From G963708325 sp963708325 (GTDB lineage: Bacteria; Actinomycetota; Thermoleophilia; Solirubrobacterales; 70-9), in contig OY970203.1 in NCBI GenBank assembly GCA_963708325.1, forward strand, positions 1,736,001 to 1,800,000: a stretch of 64,000 bases of DNA, read 5' to 3'. The number at the start of each line of letters is the position of its first letter. Within the stretch, counting starts at the first letter, position 1. A model generated the notes under the pieces. It was not told where the DNA came from. It was given only the letters and a program-made list of their open reading frames with translations, and did not search any database. The position numbers were made by a program, and so were the translations under genes. Of this stretch, positions 9,131 to 18,504 are shown one piece after another.

Positions 9131-10101
9131 ACCGCGGCGACTGGCTCGCGCATCGAGGAGATGACGTCGCCGACGATCGTGTCGAGGCTGGCGCGCGGCT
9201 GCCACCCGATTAGCTCCCTGATGCGGGAGATGTCGGGAATCCGGCGCTCCATATCCTCGAAGCCCTCCTCGTAGGCCTCGTCATATGGGACGAAGACGAT
9301 CTCGGAATCCGAGTCCGCAGCGGCTCGAATGCGCTCTGCCAGGGCCAGGATCGTCGTCTCTTCCTGGCCGCCAACGTTGAACACCCGTCCGTACGCGTGC
9401 TCCTCCTCCATCAGGTGGACGAGGGCCTCGACCACGTCCGCGATGTGACAGAAGCATCGTTGCTGCTGGCCTGTTCCGTAGACCGTGAGTGGCTCCCCCG
9501 CCAAGGCCTGGGCAGCAAGGCGTGGCACGACCATTCCGTAGCGGCCCGTCTGACGGGGCCCCACGGTGTTGAACAGGCGCGCGATCACCGTCGGAACACT
9601 GCGCTCGCGCCAGTGGGCGAGCGCGAGAAACTCATCGATCGCCTTCGAGCACGCGTAGGCCCACCGTGCTCGATCGGTCGGTCCGAGAGTAAGGTCGCCG
9701 TCCTCGCGAAACGGCAGATCGCGGCTCTTGCCGTACACTTCGCTCGTGGAAGCGATCAGCACAGGCTTCTTCTTCTTTTCGGCCTGGGCCAACACCAACT
9801 CGGTGCAGTGCACATTGGTTTCGATCGTGCGCACAGGGCTTTCGACAATGAGTTCGACCCCGACTGCCGCCGCGAGGTGGTACACAACATCACTGTCATC
9901 CACAAGCTCGGCGAGAAGGGGTACGTTCGACGCGGTGTCGACGGTGTAGCCGAACCCCGGGTGTGACTTCAGGTCTCGGATATTGTCGATACTTCCGGTG
10001 GTTAGGTCATCGAGTACGTGAACCGAGTCGCCTCGAGCAAGCAAGCGCTCGCACAAATGTGAGCCGATAAACCCCGCGCCTCCAGTGATCAGAAACCGCA
10101 C
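9127..10101 (-). CDS. NAD-dependent nucleotide-sugar epimerase/dehydratase
   Basis: An extended SDR of 324 residues that modifies a nucleotide sugar for polymer assembly. It has the cofactor motif FLITGGAGFIGSHL, the ASTSEVYGKSRDLPF segment and the catalytic YACSK, followed by RLFNTVGPRQTGRYGMVVPR. The overall pattern is closest to UDP-glucuronate decarboxylases and GDP/dTDP-sugar dehydratases, where the NTxGPRQ motif is common. The exact reaction cannot be assigned. It is the last gene of the minus-strand run that begins at 16537. Confidence 0.88.
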   Translation of the reverse strand: MRFLITGGAGFIGSHLCERLLARGDSVHVLDDLTTGSIDNIRDLKSHPGFGYTVDTASNVPLLAELVDDSDVVYHLAAAVGVELIVESPVRTIETNVHCTELVLAQAEKKKKPVLIASTSEVYGKSRDLPFREDGDLTLGPTDRARWAYACSKAIDEFLALAHWRERSVPTVIARLFNTVGPRQTGRYGMVVPRLAAQALAGEPLTVYGTGQQQRCFCHIADVVEALVHLMEEEHAYGRVFNVGGQEETTILALAERIRAAADSDSEIVFVPYDEAYEEGFEDMERRIPDISRIRELIGWQPRASLDTIVGDVISSMREPVAAV

Positions 10102-10117
10102 GTGTCTGCCTCCTCGC

Positions 10118-10801
10118 CTAGACTTGCTGGTGCGACTGAGCTCTTGTGAACATCAGCATTCGCTGACTATCTCCAACGCCACTGCGATGACCGTTCTCGA
10201 GCAGAGATCCTAGGTCATCCGTCTGAAAACCAGCCCGCGAGGCGTACGCCCTGTAGTGCTCAAGGGGCCTGACGACGACGGGGAATTCCTCCCAGTGTCC
10301 AGATTCCCCATGCGGTCCGATGTTGACGTTCGCGTAGAACATGCCGCCGGCCGTCAAGACGGAGGCGACCAAGTGGAAACAGTCAGTCAAAGTAACGTCA
10401 GTCATGTGGATGAGTACCGAAAAGGCCCAAACTACGTCCACCGAGTGCGGCAGTGTGATATTGGTGAGCGACTTCGTCGCCAAGAGGGTTGGCTGCTTCG
10501 TTGCGAGCTGTGCTGATTCGAGCTCATTAAAGGCTTCGTTAATGATGTCGGCTCGGGAATCGACGCCAAAGTAGTGCTTAGGGGCGAGGTAAGCGATCAG
10601 GGGAATTCCGCCTCTCAGGGTCCCGCAGCCGATGTCGAGGAGATAATGCTCAGGAAGGAGGCCATGTTCCCTCAGAAACGCGAGCTGGAAATCACGCTTC
10701 AGCTTCCAGAGATTCGCTGGTCCAACCAGCGAATGCCGCCGGGTTTGCGCATTAGAAGCAATGAGCTGCAACCGGCGGAACCTCCGCGCTAGGGAGCGCA
10801 C
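10118..10801 (-). CDS. Class I SAM-dependent methyltransferase
   Basis: A small methyltransferase of about 227 residues. The SAM-binding motif I is LLDIGCGTLRGGIPLI, followed by the acidic FGVDSRADII. A later VDVVWAFSVLIHM segment matches motif IV of the Methyltransf_11/25 type. GTG 10801 starts 20 nt after the upstream flippase stop; a frame from 10885 exists but overlaps that gene. Its base composition is distinctly lower in GC than its surroundings: bases 10381-10440 and 10501-10560 each contain 29/60 G+C. It may O-methylate a sugar of the polymer. Confidence 0.8.
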   Translation of the reverse strand: MRSLARRFRRLQLIASNAQTRRHSLVGPANLWKLKRDFQLAFLREHGLLPEHYLLDIGCGTLRGGIPLIAYLAPKHYFGVDSRADIINEAFNELESAQLATKQPTLLATKSLTNITLPHSVDVVWAFSVLIHMTDVTLTDCFHLVASVLTAGGMFYANVNIGPHGESGHWEEFPVVVRPLEHYRAYASRAGFQTDDLGSLLENGHRSGVGDSQRMLMFTRAQSHQQV

Positions 10802-10823
10802 CGAATTGGAACGAGGCGAAGTC

Positions 10824-12161
10824 CTAGGCACGAGCGGGAGCGGGGGAGAGCGACAGGCGACGGAAGGCAGTGACGTTGACGCCAAGGCGTCTGCGGGCGA
10901 TCAGGACAAGAGCGATGTTGTATAGGACAAGGCTCGTCGCGAAGGCGATCGCGCTACCGGTCACACCGAGGACGGGCACGAGTAGGATCCCGAGCACGAG
11001 ATTGACGAGCGCTCCGGCGCCCACGGCGCGTGCCGCCACACGCTCGTGCCCGGTCATGATCAGCACGTTTCCGGATGGGCCGGCGGCCGCGTTCACGAGT
11101 TGACCCAGCGCAACGATGGTCAGCGCCGTGGATCCGGTGCGAAAGCCCGCACCAAAAAGGTCGAGGAAAGCGCCGGGGAAAATTGCCAATGCGGCGCAGA
11201 CGGGCGCCGACACGAGCAGGCTGGCCCAAGCGATCCGCTCGGTTGTGCGCTCGAGTTCCCGCCTGTCCCCACGCGCGTGTAGCCGCGCGACAGCAGGAGC
11301 CAGCGGCATGTTGGCAGCCACAAGGAAGAGCACGATAACGGCCGCTCCGTTCTGGACCACGCTGTATACGCCGGCATCACCGGGTCCCCTCAGCGTTCCG
11401 GTGACCAGGGTGCCGATGTAATTGTTGAGTAACCACACTCCCGTGATCAACATCATCGGCAGGGAAGCGCGAACCCACTCGCGTGTTGCGTATGCGGGCG
11501 GTACTAAGCGCAACTCGGCAGGAAGCGTTCGGAGCAGCAAGATGGTCCCGACGGCAAATGCTGTCGCTACCGCCACGACGTTGACACCGAGCGCCGTAGT
11601 TGGAGAGAGCATGTCGTTCCCCAGCAGCTCCAGAGCACAGATGCCGGCGACGATGAGCAACGGCCTGATGAGGAACTCCGGGACCTGCCCCTTGACCACC
11701 CGTCCGAATGCCTGCATTGCTCCCTGGCGCAACAAGGTGAGTGCCGTGAGGGGAACCAAGAACATGGCGACACAGAACGGCGCTCGGAGGGACGGGGACA
11801 GCCATGCGACCGCGACGACACAACCGCCGACCGCGATCGCCATTGAGGTCACCAGGACCAACTGGTTGGCGCGCCGCAACAGGCCCTTCATCAGCTGTTG
11901 CTGTCGATCGACCTCGTAGACGGCAATACCGCGTACCAGATAGCGATCGGCGCCGATGGTTGCCACCAGCGCCAAGGCGCCTGCCCATGCGAACGAGAAC
12001 GCATAGAGGCCATATCCCTCGTGACCGAGAAAGCGGGCGAGCAGCAGAGCCGTCAGATAGCCGGCGGCCGCGGACGTGGCCTGGAGCACGGCCGTTCCCG
12101 ACGCGCTCCTGAGGAGGGCTCGGAAGCGGAAATGGTGCGAGTCGACGTCGGCGTCGGGCAT
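10824..12161 (-). CDS. Wzx-type oligosaccharide flippase
   Basis: A 445-residue polytopic membrane protein of the MOP superfamily (Polysacc_synt family) that would flip the lipid-linked repeat unit across the membrane. The start at ATG 12161 (MPDADVDSHHFRFRALLRSA) precedes the first conserved membrane segment TAAAGYLTALLLARFLG-like region; longer frames only overlap the upstream GT4 gene. About 12-14 hydrophobic segments follow, including GRVVKGQVPEFLIRPLLIVAG in the middle and a final LVLYNIALVLIARRRLG. It lies directly downstream of the GT4 gene (91-bp gap). Confidence 0.88.
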   Translation of the reverse strand: MPDADVDSHHFRFRALLRSASGTAVLQATSAAAGYLTALLLARFLGHEGYGLYAFSFAWAGALALVATIGADRYLVRGIAVYEVDRQQQLMKGLLRRANQLVLVTSMAIAVGGCVVAVAWLSPSLRAPFCVAMFLVPLTALTLLRQGAMQAFGRVVKGQVPEFLIRPLLIVAGICALELLGNDMLSPTTALGVNVVAVATAFAVGTILLLRTLPAELRLVPPAYATREWVRASLPMMLITGVWLLNNYIGTLVTGTLRGPGDAGVYSVVQNGAAVIVLFLVAANMPLAPAVARLHARGDRRELERTTERIAWASLLVSAPVCAALAIFPGAFLDLFGAGFRTGSTALTIVALGQLVNAAAGPSGNVLIMTGHERVAARAVGAGALVNLVLGILLVPVLGVTGSAIAFATSLVLYNIALVLIARRRLGVNVTAFRRLSLSPAPARA

Positions 12162-12252
12162 CCCGTTCTGAGCCGTGCCATCCCGCTCGGGAGAAACCGA
12201 GGGCCGCCGCGTATCGCGATGGCGGGGTGGAGGCGCTTCGCGTGGGCGGATT

Positions 12253-13527
12253 TCAGCTGACAACGGGGGACAGCTCCGTGGCCTGCAGGTAGATGGGCGG
12301 TGGACCGAACTTGGCCTGGTAGGCGTCGAGCAGCGCCGACCTGGCGTGGTCCCAGGCGAGCCCCTCGCGGACGCGGCGCCGGCCGATCGCCGCCATTCGC
12401 GCGCGTCGTTCCGGATCGTCGAGCAGGTCCGAGATTGCTGTTGCGAACGTAGACACATCGCGGTCGGGCACGAAAAACGCCGCCTCGCCAGCCGACCTGC
12501 GGCTCTCGGTCAGATCGAAGGACACGATCGGACAACCGAACGCCATGTATTCGACGACCTTGATCATCGTCGCGGAGTCGTTGAAGGAGCTGTACGGGTC
12601 GGGCGAAAGACCGACATCAGCGGTTGCGAGGTACCTCCACGCCTCGCCTTGAGCAATCCGGCCGATGAAAGTGAGGTTTGGGTCAATCGCAAGCACCCGC
12701 GAGAGCTGGATAACCGACTCAAACGCCTCGCCGTCGCCGATGAAGACGGCGTGCCAATCGTCGGCCGCTCGGACGTGCCGCAGCTCCGCGAGGGCGCGCA
12801 CGGCGAACTCGACGCCGTCCTGGGGACCCATCACCCCCACGTAGCAGAGCAGATGGCGCTTGCCGTGCTTGAGTGAGCTGTCCTGAGCAACGTCCTCGAC
12901 GCGGCTCAACTCCGGTCCGTTGCGTACAACGATCACGTCGTGGGGGCTCAGTTGGCCTCGCTCGATCGCAACCTCTCGATAGGTCTCGTTCGGGGAGACG
13001 ACAAGGGTGGCCAGCCGATAGCTGATGCGTTCGAAGAGACGGAGGAGCCGGTGCCATGCACCGCGACGCCCGTATCGAGACAGGTACAGCTCGGGCGCCA
13101 GATCGTGCTGGTCGAATACGAACCGGACCCGGCCGGTGACTCTCAGCACGAGGTACACGACGAAGAGAAGATCAGGTCCGTTCGCGGCATGGACGATGTC
13201 GAATGACCGCTCGCGCCAGGCGAGCCTCACGGATTGCCACAGCGCGGATGCGTACTCCATGACGAATCCGATCCTGTTCCCATCGGACGAGCGCAACCGA
13301 AAGCGGCAAACCGTGATCCGTTCGAGAACCTCTCGCGGGGCACGGTCTTGAGTACGTCCCTGCGGACAGATCACCGTGACGTCATATCCCGCATCACGTA
13401 ATGCAAGGGCCTCTCGCCAAACCCGCTGATCAAACGGAACCGACAGGTTCTCTACAAGCATCAGAATCCTGGGCGCTCTTTGGCGCCGCGGTCGCTGCGA
13501 GCCGTTCACTGTCCGGTCCTCGCGCAT
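12253..13527 (-). CDS. Glycosyltransferase family 4 protein
   Basis: A GT-B glycosyltransferase of 424 residues with the N-terminal motif ILMLVENLSVPFDQRVWRE, which is characteristic of the WbuB/exopolysaccharide GT4 group. The donor domain shows LLCYVGVMGPQDGVEFAV, TFIGRIAQGEAWRYLATADV and a C-terminal SATMIKVVEYMAFGCPIVSFDL, in which KxxEYMAxG is the nucleotide-sugar site. The start lies just after the stop of the priming transferase gene, so the two are likely coupled. It probably adds the second sugar onto the primed lipid. Confidence 0.9.
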   Translation of the reverse strand: MREDRTVNGSQRPRRQRAPRILMLVENLSVPFDQRVWREALALRDAGYDVTVICPQGRTQDRAPREVLERITVCRFRLRSSDGNRIGFVMEYASALWQSVRLAWRERSFDIVHAANGPDLLFVVYLVLRVTGRVRFVFDQHDLAPELYLSRYGRRGAWHRLLRLFERISYRLATLVVSPNETYREVAIERGQLSPHDVIVVRNGPELSRVEDVAQDSSLKHGKRHLLCYVGVMGPQDGVEFAVRALAELRHVRAADDWHAVFIGDGEAFESVIQLSRVLAIDPNLTFIGRIAQGEAWRYLATADVGLSPDPYSSFNDSATMIKVVEYMAFGCPIVSFDLTESRRSAGEAAFFVPDRDVSTFATAISDLLDDPERRARMAAIGRRRVREGLAWDHARSALLDAYQAKFGPPPIYLQATELSPVVS

Positions 13528-13533
13528 GGCCAG

Positions 13534-14991
13534 CTAGTTGGCCCCCCGCCTGGCGAACACGGCCGGAATCGTTTGCAGCAGAAGACGAAGGTCCGTCCAG
13601 AGCGACCAGTTGGTGACGTATAGGTAATCGAGCTTGATCATTTCGTCGAACGGGATGCCGGTGCGGCCGAGCACCTGCCACAGGCCCGTGAGCCCCGGGG
13701 TCAGATCGAGTCGGCTACGAGCCTGGCCGCCAACCTGACTGTCGTCTGTGTCGGAGAGAGGGCGAGGTCCCACGAGACTCATGTGCCCCCTAAGCACGTT
13801 CCCCAGCTGTGGCAACTCGTCGAGGCTCGATCGACGGAGAACCCGGCCGACCCGCGTAATTCGGGGGTCGTGGTCGAGCTTCAACCACCGAGGATCCGTG
13901 CTGTGGGCACGCAACAAGGCCGTTTGCTGATCGGCACCCAAGACCATGGTTCGGAACTTGATCAGCTCGAACGGCTCGCCGTTCTTGCCGACGCGGCTCT
14001 GGCGGAAGAACACCGGCCCCTGCGAATCCAGCTTGATCGCTGCCGCGATGAGCGCCATGAAAGGCGCGGTCACGATGAGCCCGAGTGCGGATCCGGCGAT
14101 GTCCGTCGCTCGCTTCATCAGCCGGGAGGAGCGCGTCAGCACCGGGGGGTTGACGCCGAGCACCGTGACGCCCTCGACGTCGTCGATCTCAACCGAGGGC
14201 CCCATCACGTCGAAGACGCGCGGCAGCAGGCTCACCTTGATGGTCTCTGCCTTGCAGGCATGCAGGAGCTTGACCAGCTCATCGGCCTCGAGCGCCTCAT
14301 GCGCAACGATCAGTCTGTCTGCTCCCAGACGTTCCGCTTGCTCAAGCACTGCGGCCGCATCGCCGACCTCGCCTTTACGGATGGCGCCCACAGGATTGGC
14401 GTTGTACTCCGGGTGAGCCTGCAGCTTGCTCATCAGGTTGACGTTGCCCGTATCGCCCACGAGCAGGACGGGCTCAGGTCCGATCATCTTCGCTATCAGT
14501 CGTCTCACCATGGCGCGGCCGAAGAGAATCAAGAGAAATGCCAATGCCCCAAATGCCAGTGTCTCCGTCCCGTTCAGCGGATGAACCGGAATCACCTTGA
14601 AGTAGATCCACAGCATGAGCGATCCGAGCAGGACGACGTGAAACACGGCGGGGGAATCGTCCAGTGTCGTGTGACTCAATCTTTTGGCGTCGCGGTCGTA
14701 TAGCCCGTAAACCTTCAGTAACACGATCCACACTGGCAGTAAGGCGAAGCCCCATGCGAGACGGCTCGGCGTATCACCGTCGGGCGTGAGGATGCCAACG
14801 CCAATCAAAGCCACTCCAAGCGCGAATGCGTCGCCGACCGCGAGAGACCGGCGCAGGTAGCTATCGCGGACGCCGTACTCCCTTGCCACCACATGCCGAG
14901 CACTTCCGGGATCGACGACGGCAGATTCAGTGCCCAACTCGCGGAGACTGTGTCCGGGAGCGAGCTCGCTCCCGGCCTGCCAATTAGCCAA
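13534..14991 (-). CDS. Polyprenyl-phosphate sugar phosphotransferase (priming glycosyltransferase)
   Basis: A 485-residue PHPT-family enzyme (WbaP/CpsE-like) that moves a sugar-1-phosphate to undecaprenyl phosphate, the first step of repeat-unit synthesis. The N-terminal half has four to five membrane segments and a CoA-binding-like domain (LLVGDTGNVNLM). The catalytic C-terminal domain starts near residue 290 (RATDIAGSALGLIVTAPF) and holds GPVFFRQSRVGKNGEPF, LIKFRTM, SSLDELPQLGNVLRG, MSLVGPRP and PGLTGLWQVLGR. Its start overlaps the upstream oxidoreductase gene by 8 bp. This is the gene that best defines the locus as polysaccharide synthesis. Confidence 0.94.
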   Translation of the reverse strand: MANWQAGSELAPGHSLRELGTESAVVDPGSARHVVAREYGVRDSYLRRSLAVGDAFALGVALIGVGILTPDGDTPSRLAWGFALLPVWIVLLKVYGLYDRDAKRLSHTTLDDSPAVFHVVLLGSLMLWIYFKVIPVHPLNGTETLAFGALAFLLILFGRAMVRRLIAKMIGPEPVLLVGDTGNVNLMSKLQAHPEYNANPVGAIRKGEVGDAAAVLEQAERLGADRLIVAHEALEADELVKLLHACKAETIKVSLLPRVFDVMGPSVEIDDVEGVTVLGVNPPVLTRSSRLMKRATDIAGSALGLIVTAPFMALIAAAIKLDSQGPVFFRQSRVGKNGEPFELIKFRTMVLGADQQTALLRAHSTDPRWLKLDHDPRITRVGRVLRRSSLDELPQLGNVLRGHMSLVGPRPLSDTDDSQVGGQARSRLDLTPGLTGLWQVLGRTGIPFDEMIKLDYLYVTNWSLWTDLRLLLQTIPAVFARRGAN

Positions 14992-16537
14992 CGCGTTCCG
15001 GAGTCGCGCTCCCGAGCGTCACCCAGTCGCTCCCTATCGCACCAGCCATTGTCGAGAGCAGTTCGTCGTGGCTCTGCGTGTTGACCGGGAAGGCTTGAGC
15101 CCCGGCTTCACGGGCACGGCGGAACTCCTCTGAGTTGACAGAGGGCGCATACACGATGCGCGGCATACCTGGACAGATCCCGCCGAGCTTCGCGGCGATG
15201 TGAAAACCGTCATCCCGACCGAAGCCGCGATCTATCACCGCCAGGTCGAGGTCAGCGCTTTCGCGATCGGCGACGACGAGCGCCGCGTCGAGGCCCGCGG
15301 CTTCGATGATGCGATTCCCCGGAAGGAGTTCTTCGAGAGCCGACCGCATTGCCTTGCGCGACAGTTCGTGGGAATCCACCAACAAGACCGCCGGCGAGGG
15401 GTGTGAAGCCGATGTCCGATGCACCCCCTGCTCGCGGGCGCTCTGCCCAAGGGGGTGTTGACCGCGCTCCTGCGCCTCTCGCTGTCGTGGAAACGGGTGC
15501 GATCCACTCAATGAGATCTCCCGTCCTCCGGATCGCATCGAGGCTTCCGCGGCTTCGGTGACATGGACGACATCCCGCGCCAGCTCTGCCTCGGCATCCA
15601 GGGGACTTGCCTCGCGTATCGCATCGATGAAATCGCCTAGCTCCGCGGCCAGGGGCTCATAGGTATCCAGGCGCGGAGAGAGGATGTCCCCCGTCCGGTA
15701 GGAGAGGTGATACTCGCCGTAGGTCTCCGGGTCTCGGTAGACGACTCCGTGGTCGAAGATCCTGATCGGTTCAGGACTGCCGTCGTCGTAGACGACCATC
15801 TTCTCGCTGCCCACGACGACGGTGCGGCGCAGCTTGCTCGGTGCCAGCCAGCTCAACTCGATGTTGGCCACGATCCCCGAGGGGAAGCCGAGTGTGACGA
15901 ACGCGACATCGGCGATCCCGGGCACTATCGAGTCCCTCCCGACGGCGCGTACTTTGTCGGGCAGCTCTTGTAGCCAGTAGAGGAGGATCGAGAAGTCGTG
16001 TGGCCCGAGATCCCAGATGACACTGACGTCCTGCTGGTGTAGCCCGAGGTTCACCCGGCTCGAGCTGACGAAGTACGTCTCTCCCAGTTCACCCTCGTCC
16101 AGTAGCTTCTTGATCGTTCTGACGGGGGGGCTGTAGATGAACGTGTGGCCGGGCATCAGGATCCGCTCGCGTCGCGCCGCGAGGTCGATCAGCTCGTCCG
16201 CCGACTCGGAGCTTGGCGCAAGGGGCTTTTCGACGAACGTATGCTTGTCGGCCTCGAGGCTCATTCGGGCGAGGTCGTAATGGGTCCCGACCGGAGTGAC
16301 GAGGAGTACGCCGTCAACCTCCGGGTCGCTCAGGACTGCCTCAAAGTCCGTCGTCGGCTGCACGGCCGGGTAGCGCCGGCAGGCTCGCTGCAACCGCTCT
16401 GAGTCTCGGTCGCACACCCACTTCACGTGCGCCCCGCTGAGATCAGCAAGTACACGCAATATGTTGGGGCCCCAGTACCCGAGGCCGACGACTGCCAAGT
16501 CGAGGCTGTCGCCCCCATCGCCCTGCTCACGGATCAT
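14984..16537 (-). CDS. Gfo/Idh/MocA oxidoreductase fused to a degenerate receiver-like domain
   Basis: A 517-residue protein. Residues about 11-345 are a Gfo/Idh/MocA NAD-dependent sugar oxidoreductase with LAVVGLGYWGPNILRVL, the catalytic EKPLAPS lysine motif and SVIWDLGPHDFSILLYWL. After a roughly 35-residue polar linker, residues about 383-505 resemble a response-regulator receiver: VLLVDSHELSRKAMRSALE, LDLAVIDRGFG with Asp436 in the phosphoacceptor position, and FRRAREAGAQAF. The second acidic residue is Ser, the switch Thr/Ser is Ala, and the conserved Lys is lost. ATG 16537 is preceded by GGGAGGTG. It leads the exopolysaccharide operon and may make or regulate a nucleotide-sugar precursor. 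Confidence 0.85.
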   Translation of the reverse strand: MIREQGDGGDSLDLAVVGLGYWGPNILRVLADLSGAHVKWVCDRDSERLQRACRRYPAVQPTTDFEAVLSDPEVDGVLLVTPVGTHYDLARMSLEADKHTFVEKPLAPSSESADELIDLAARRERILMPGHTFIYSPPVRTIKKLLDEGELGETYFVSSSRVNLGLHQQDVSVIWDLGPHDFSILLYWLQELPDKVRAVGRDSIVPGIADVAFVTLGFPSGIVANIELSWLAPSKLRRTVVVGSEKMVVYDDGSPEPIRIFDHGVVYRDPETYGEYHLSYRTGDILSPRLDTYEPLAAELGDFIDAIREASPLDAEAELARDVVHVTEAAEASMRSGGREISLSGSHPFPRQREAQERGQHPLGQSAREQGVHRTSASHPSPAVLLVDSHELSRKAMRSALEELLPGNRIIEAAGLDAALVVADRESADLDLAVIDRGFGRDDGFHIAAKLGGICPGMPRIVYAPSVNSEEFRRAREAGAQAFPVNTQSHDELLSTMAGAIGSDWVTLGSATPERVG

Positions 16538-16736
16538 CGCGCACCTCCCGCGCCTACCGTCACGTGCTCTACCCGTCCTTTCTGCGGACAAACGCCAGGA
16601 ACGGCTCTGTGCCTACGCAAACGCGACGGCCCGGCGATAGTTGGCGGCTTGGCCCGCTACTTCCCGCAAGCCGGAGGCAGGAAGGATGCGTCACGCCAGT
16701 CGGGTGAATTTGCGCTGTGCTGCGAGGATTAACGGC

Positions 16737-17624
16737 TTGGACCTCTTCCGCACCCCCGACGAGCGCTTCGAGGCCCTCCCCGGCTACACCGCCGAGCCCC
16801 ACTACGCGGAGGTCGACGGGCTGCGCTTGCACTACGTGGACGAGGGCCCCCGCGACGGCGCCCCGATCGTCTGCTTCCACGGCGAGCCGACCTGGGCCTA
16901 CCTCTACCGCAAGATCTGGCCGCCGCTCGTCGAGGCCGGTCACCGCGTGATCTGCCCCGACTACGCCGGCTTCGGCCGCTCCGACAAGCCGACCGACCGC
17001 GGCTGGTACAGCTACGACCGCCACGTCGAGCTGGTCTCACGCCTGCTCGACGATCTCGACGTCCGCGAGGCAACGGCGGTCGTGCAGGACTGGGGCGGGC
17101 CGATCGGGCTGCGCTGGGCGGTCGAGAACCCCGACCGCGTGGACTCCCTGGCGATCCTCAACACCGGCCTGTTCACCGGCCGCGTCAGCAAGGGATTCCT
17201 CGCCTGGCGCGACTTCGCCGAGCGTAATCCCGACCTGCCCGTCGGCTTCGTGATCCAGGGCGGCACCGCCACAGAGCTGCCCGATGACGTCGTCGCCGCC
17301 TACGAGGCGCCGTTTCCGACGCCGGAGTCGAAGGCCGGCGCCGCCCAGTTTCCGCTGATCGTGCCGACGTCCGACGAGGCCACCGGGGCGGCGGAGATGC
17401 GCGCCGTGTCGGACGAGCTGTCGGAGTGGGACAAGCCGACGCTCGTCGCCTTCTCGGACTCCGACCCGGTCTTTCCCTACCCCCGGGCGGGCCAGGTCTT
17501 CTGCGACCTGATCCCCGGTGCCGGTGGGCAGGTGCAGATCCCGGGGGCCGCCCACTTTCTGCAGGAGGACAGCGGCGAGCGGATCGCCGCCGAGATCCTG
17601 GGCTTCATCGGCGAGCCGGCCTGA
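16737..17624 (+). CDS. Haloalkane dehalogenase-like alpha/beta hydrolase
   Basis: An alpha/beta-hydrolase of about 295 residues with haloalkane dehalogenase features. These are the oxyanion/halide motif HGEPTWAYLYRK, the nucleophile elbow VVQDWGGPIGL (Asp nucleophile), a late acid in AFSDSDPVFP and the catalytic His in IPGAAHFLQED. TTG 16737 follows GCGAGG by 9 nt and gives LDLFRTPDERFEALPGY, the usual family N-terminus; ATG 16686 and GTG 16704 are longer options. Hydrolysis of a carbon-halogen or a related ester bond is expected, but the substrate is unknown. It is transcribed away from the exopolysaccharide operon; the 199-bp gap holds no other gene. Confidence 0.85.
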   Translation: MDLFRTPDERFEALPGYTAEPHYAEVDGLRLHYVDEGPRDGAPIVCFHGEPTWAYLYRKIWPPLVEAGHRVICPDYAGFGRSDKPTDRGWYSYDRHVELVSRLLDDLDVREATAVVQDWGGPIGLRWAVENPDRVDSLAILNTGLFTGRVSKGFLAWRDFAERNPDLPVGFVIQGGTATELPDDVVAAYEAPFPTPESKAGAAQFPLIVPTSDEATGAAEMRAVSDELSEWDKPTLVAFSDSDPVFPYPRAGQVFCDLIPGAGGQVQIPGAAHFLQEDSGERIAAEILGFIGEPA

Positions 17625-17658
17625 GCGGCGCTGTCCCCCGAGTAACCTCGCCGCACCG

Positions 17659-18504
17659 ATGACCGCCGACGACGCCCTGCCGTGGCGGGGGCCGGGCCCC
17701 GGTCGCCCGGGCCTGCCGCTGCCGCCCGCGCCGATGCCGCTCGTGCGGAAGGGGACGCTGCTCAAGCGATGGCGCTACGTCGGCGTCTACGACGCAGCGG
17801 TGATGCTCTGCGCCGCCCGCGTCCAGGTCGGCCCCTTGCGCCAGACCTTCTGGGCGGTCTGGGACCGCGACGGCCGCCAGCGGCACGCCCACACGCGGCT
17901 GCTTCCCGGCGGATCGGAGGTGGCGATCGAGGGGGCCGAGGTGCGCCTCGAAACGCGCGAGGTGCGGGCCCGCCTTCGCCTCGGCGACGGTGAGCCGATC
18001 GAATGCGCCTGTCGCAGCGGCGACCGCGGCTACGGCTGGACGCGCAAGCGCGCCGGAGTGCCGATCGAGGGCACGATCGAGGCGGGCGGGCGCCGCTGGG
18101 AGGTGGACGCGCTGGCGGTCGACGACGAGTCCGCCGGCTACCACCGGCGCCACACCGCCTGGCGCTGGTCGGCGGGCGTGGGCCGCGGCGCCGACGGCGC
18201 CGCCGTGGCGTGGAACCTCGTCGAGGGGATCAACGACCCGCCCCGGCAGAGCGAGCGCGCGATCTGGATTGAGGGCGAGCCGGGCGAGCCCGACCCGGTG
18301 AGCTTCGACGGGCTCGACGCGATCCGCTTCGCCGACGGCTCGCTGATGCGGTTCGACGCCGAGTCCGAGCGCGCCCGCAACGACAACCTGCTCATCGTCC
18401 GGTCCCGCTACCGACACGTCTTCGGCCGCTTCTCGGGGGCGCTGGATGGCCGCGAGCTGGGGGTGGGCCTGGGCGTGATGGAAGAGCACGAGGCGGTTTG
18501 GTGA
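17659..18504 (+). CDS. DUF2804 family protein
   Basis: A 281-residue protein whose motifs fit DUF2804: GTLLKRWRYVGVYD near the N-terminus, GYGWTRKRAGVPIEG in the middle, YHRRHTAWRWSAGVGR and a late FGRFSGALDG. The function of the family is unknown. Its paired beta-rich halves recall the lipocalin-like hydroxysqualene/AttH group, which is an inference. No ribosome-binding site is evident, but TAACCT lies 10 nt before the ATG, consistent with a near-leaderless message. Its stop overlaps the next start as GTGA, so it is coupled to the membrane protein downstream. Confidence 0.75.
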   Translation: MTADDALPWRGPGPGRPGLPLPPAPMPLVRKGTLLKRWRYVGVYDAAVMLCAARVQVGPLRQTFWAVWDRDGRQRHAHTRLLPGGSEVAIEGAEVRLETREVRARLRLGDGEPIECACRSGDRGYGWTRKRAGVPIEGTIEAGGRRWEVDALAVDDESAGYHRRHTAWRWSAGVGRGADGAAVAWNLVEGINDPPRQSERAIWIEGEPGEPDPVSFDGLDAIRFADGSLMRFDAESERARNDNLLIVRSRYRHVFGRFSGALDGRELGVGLGVMEEHEAVW

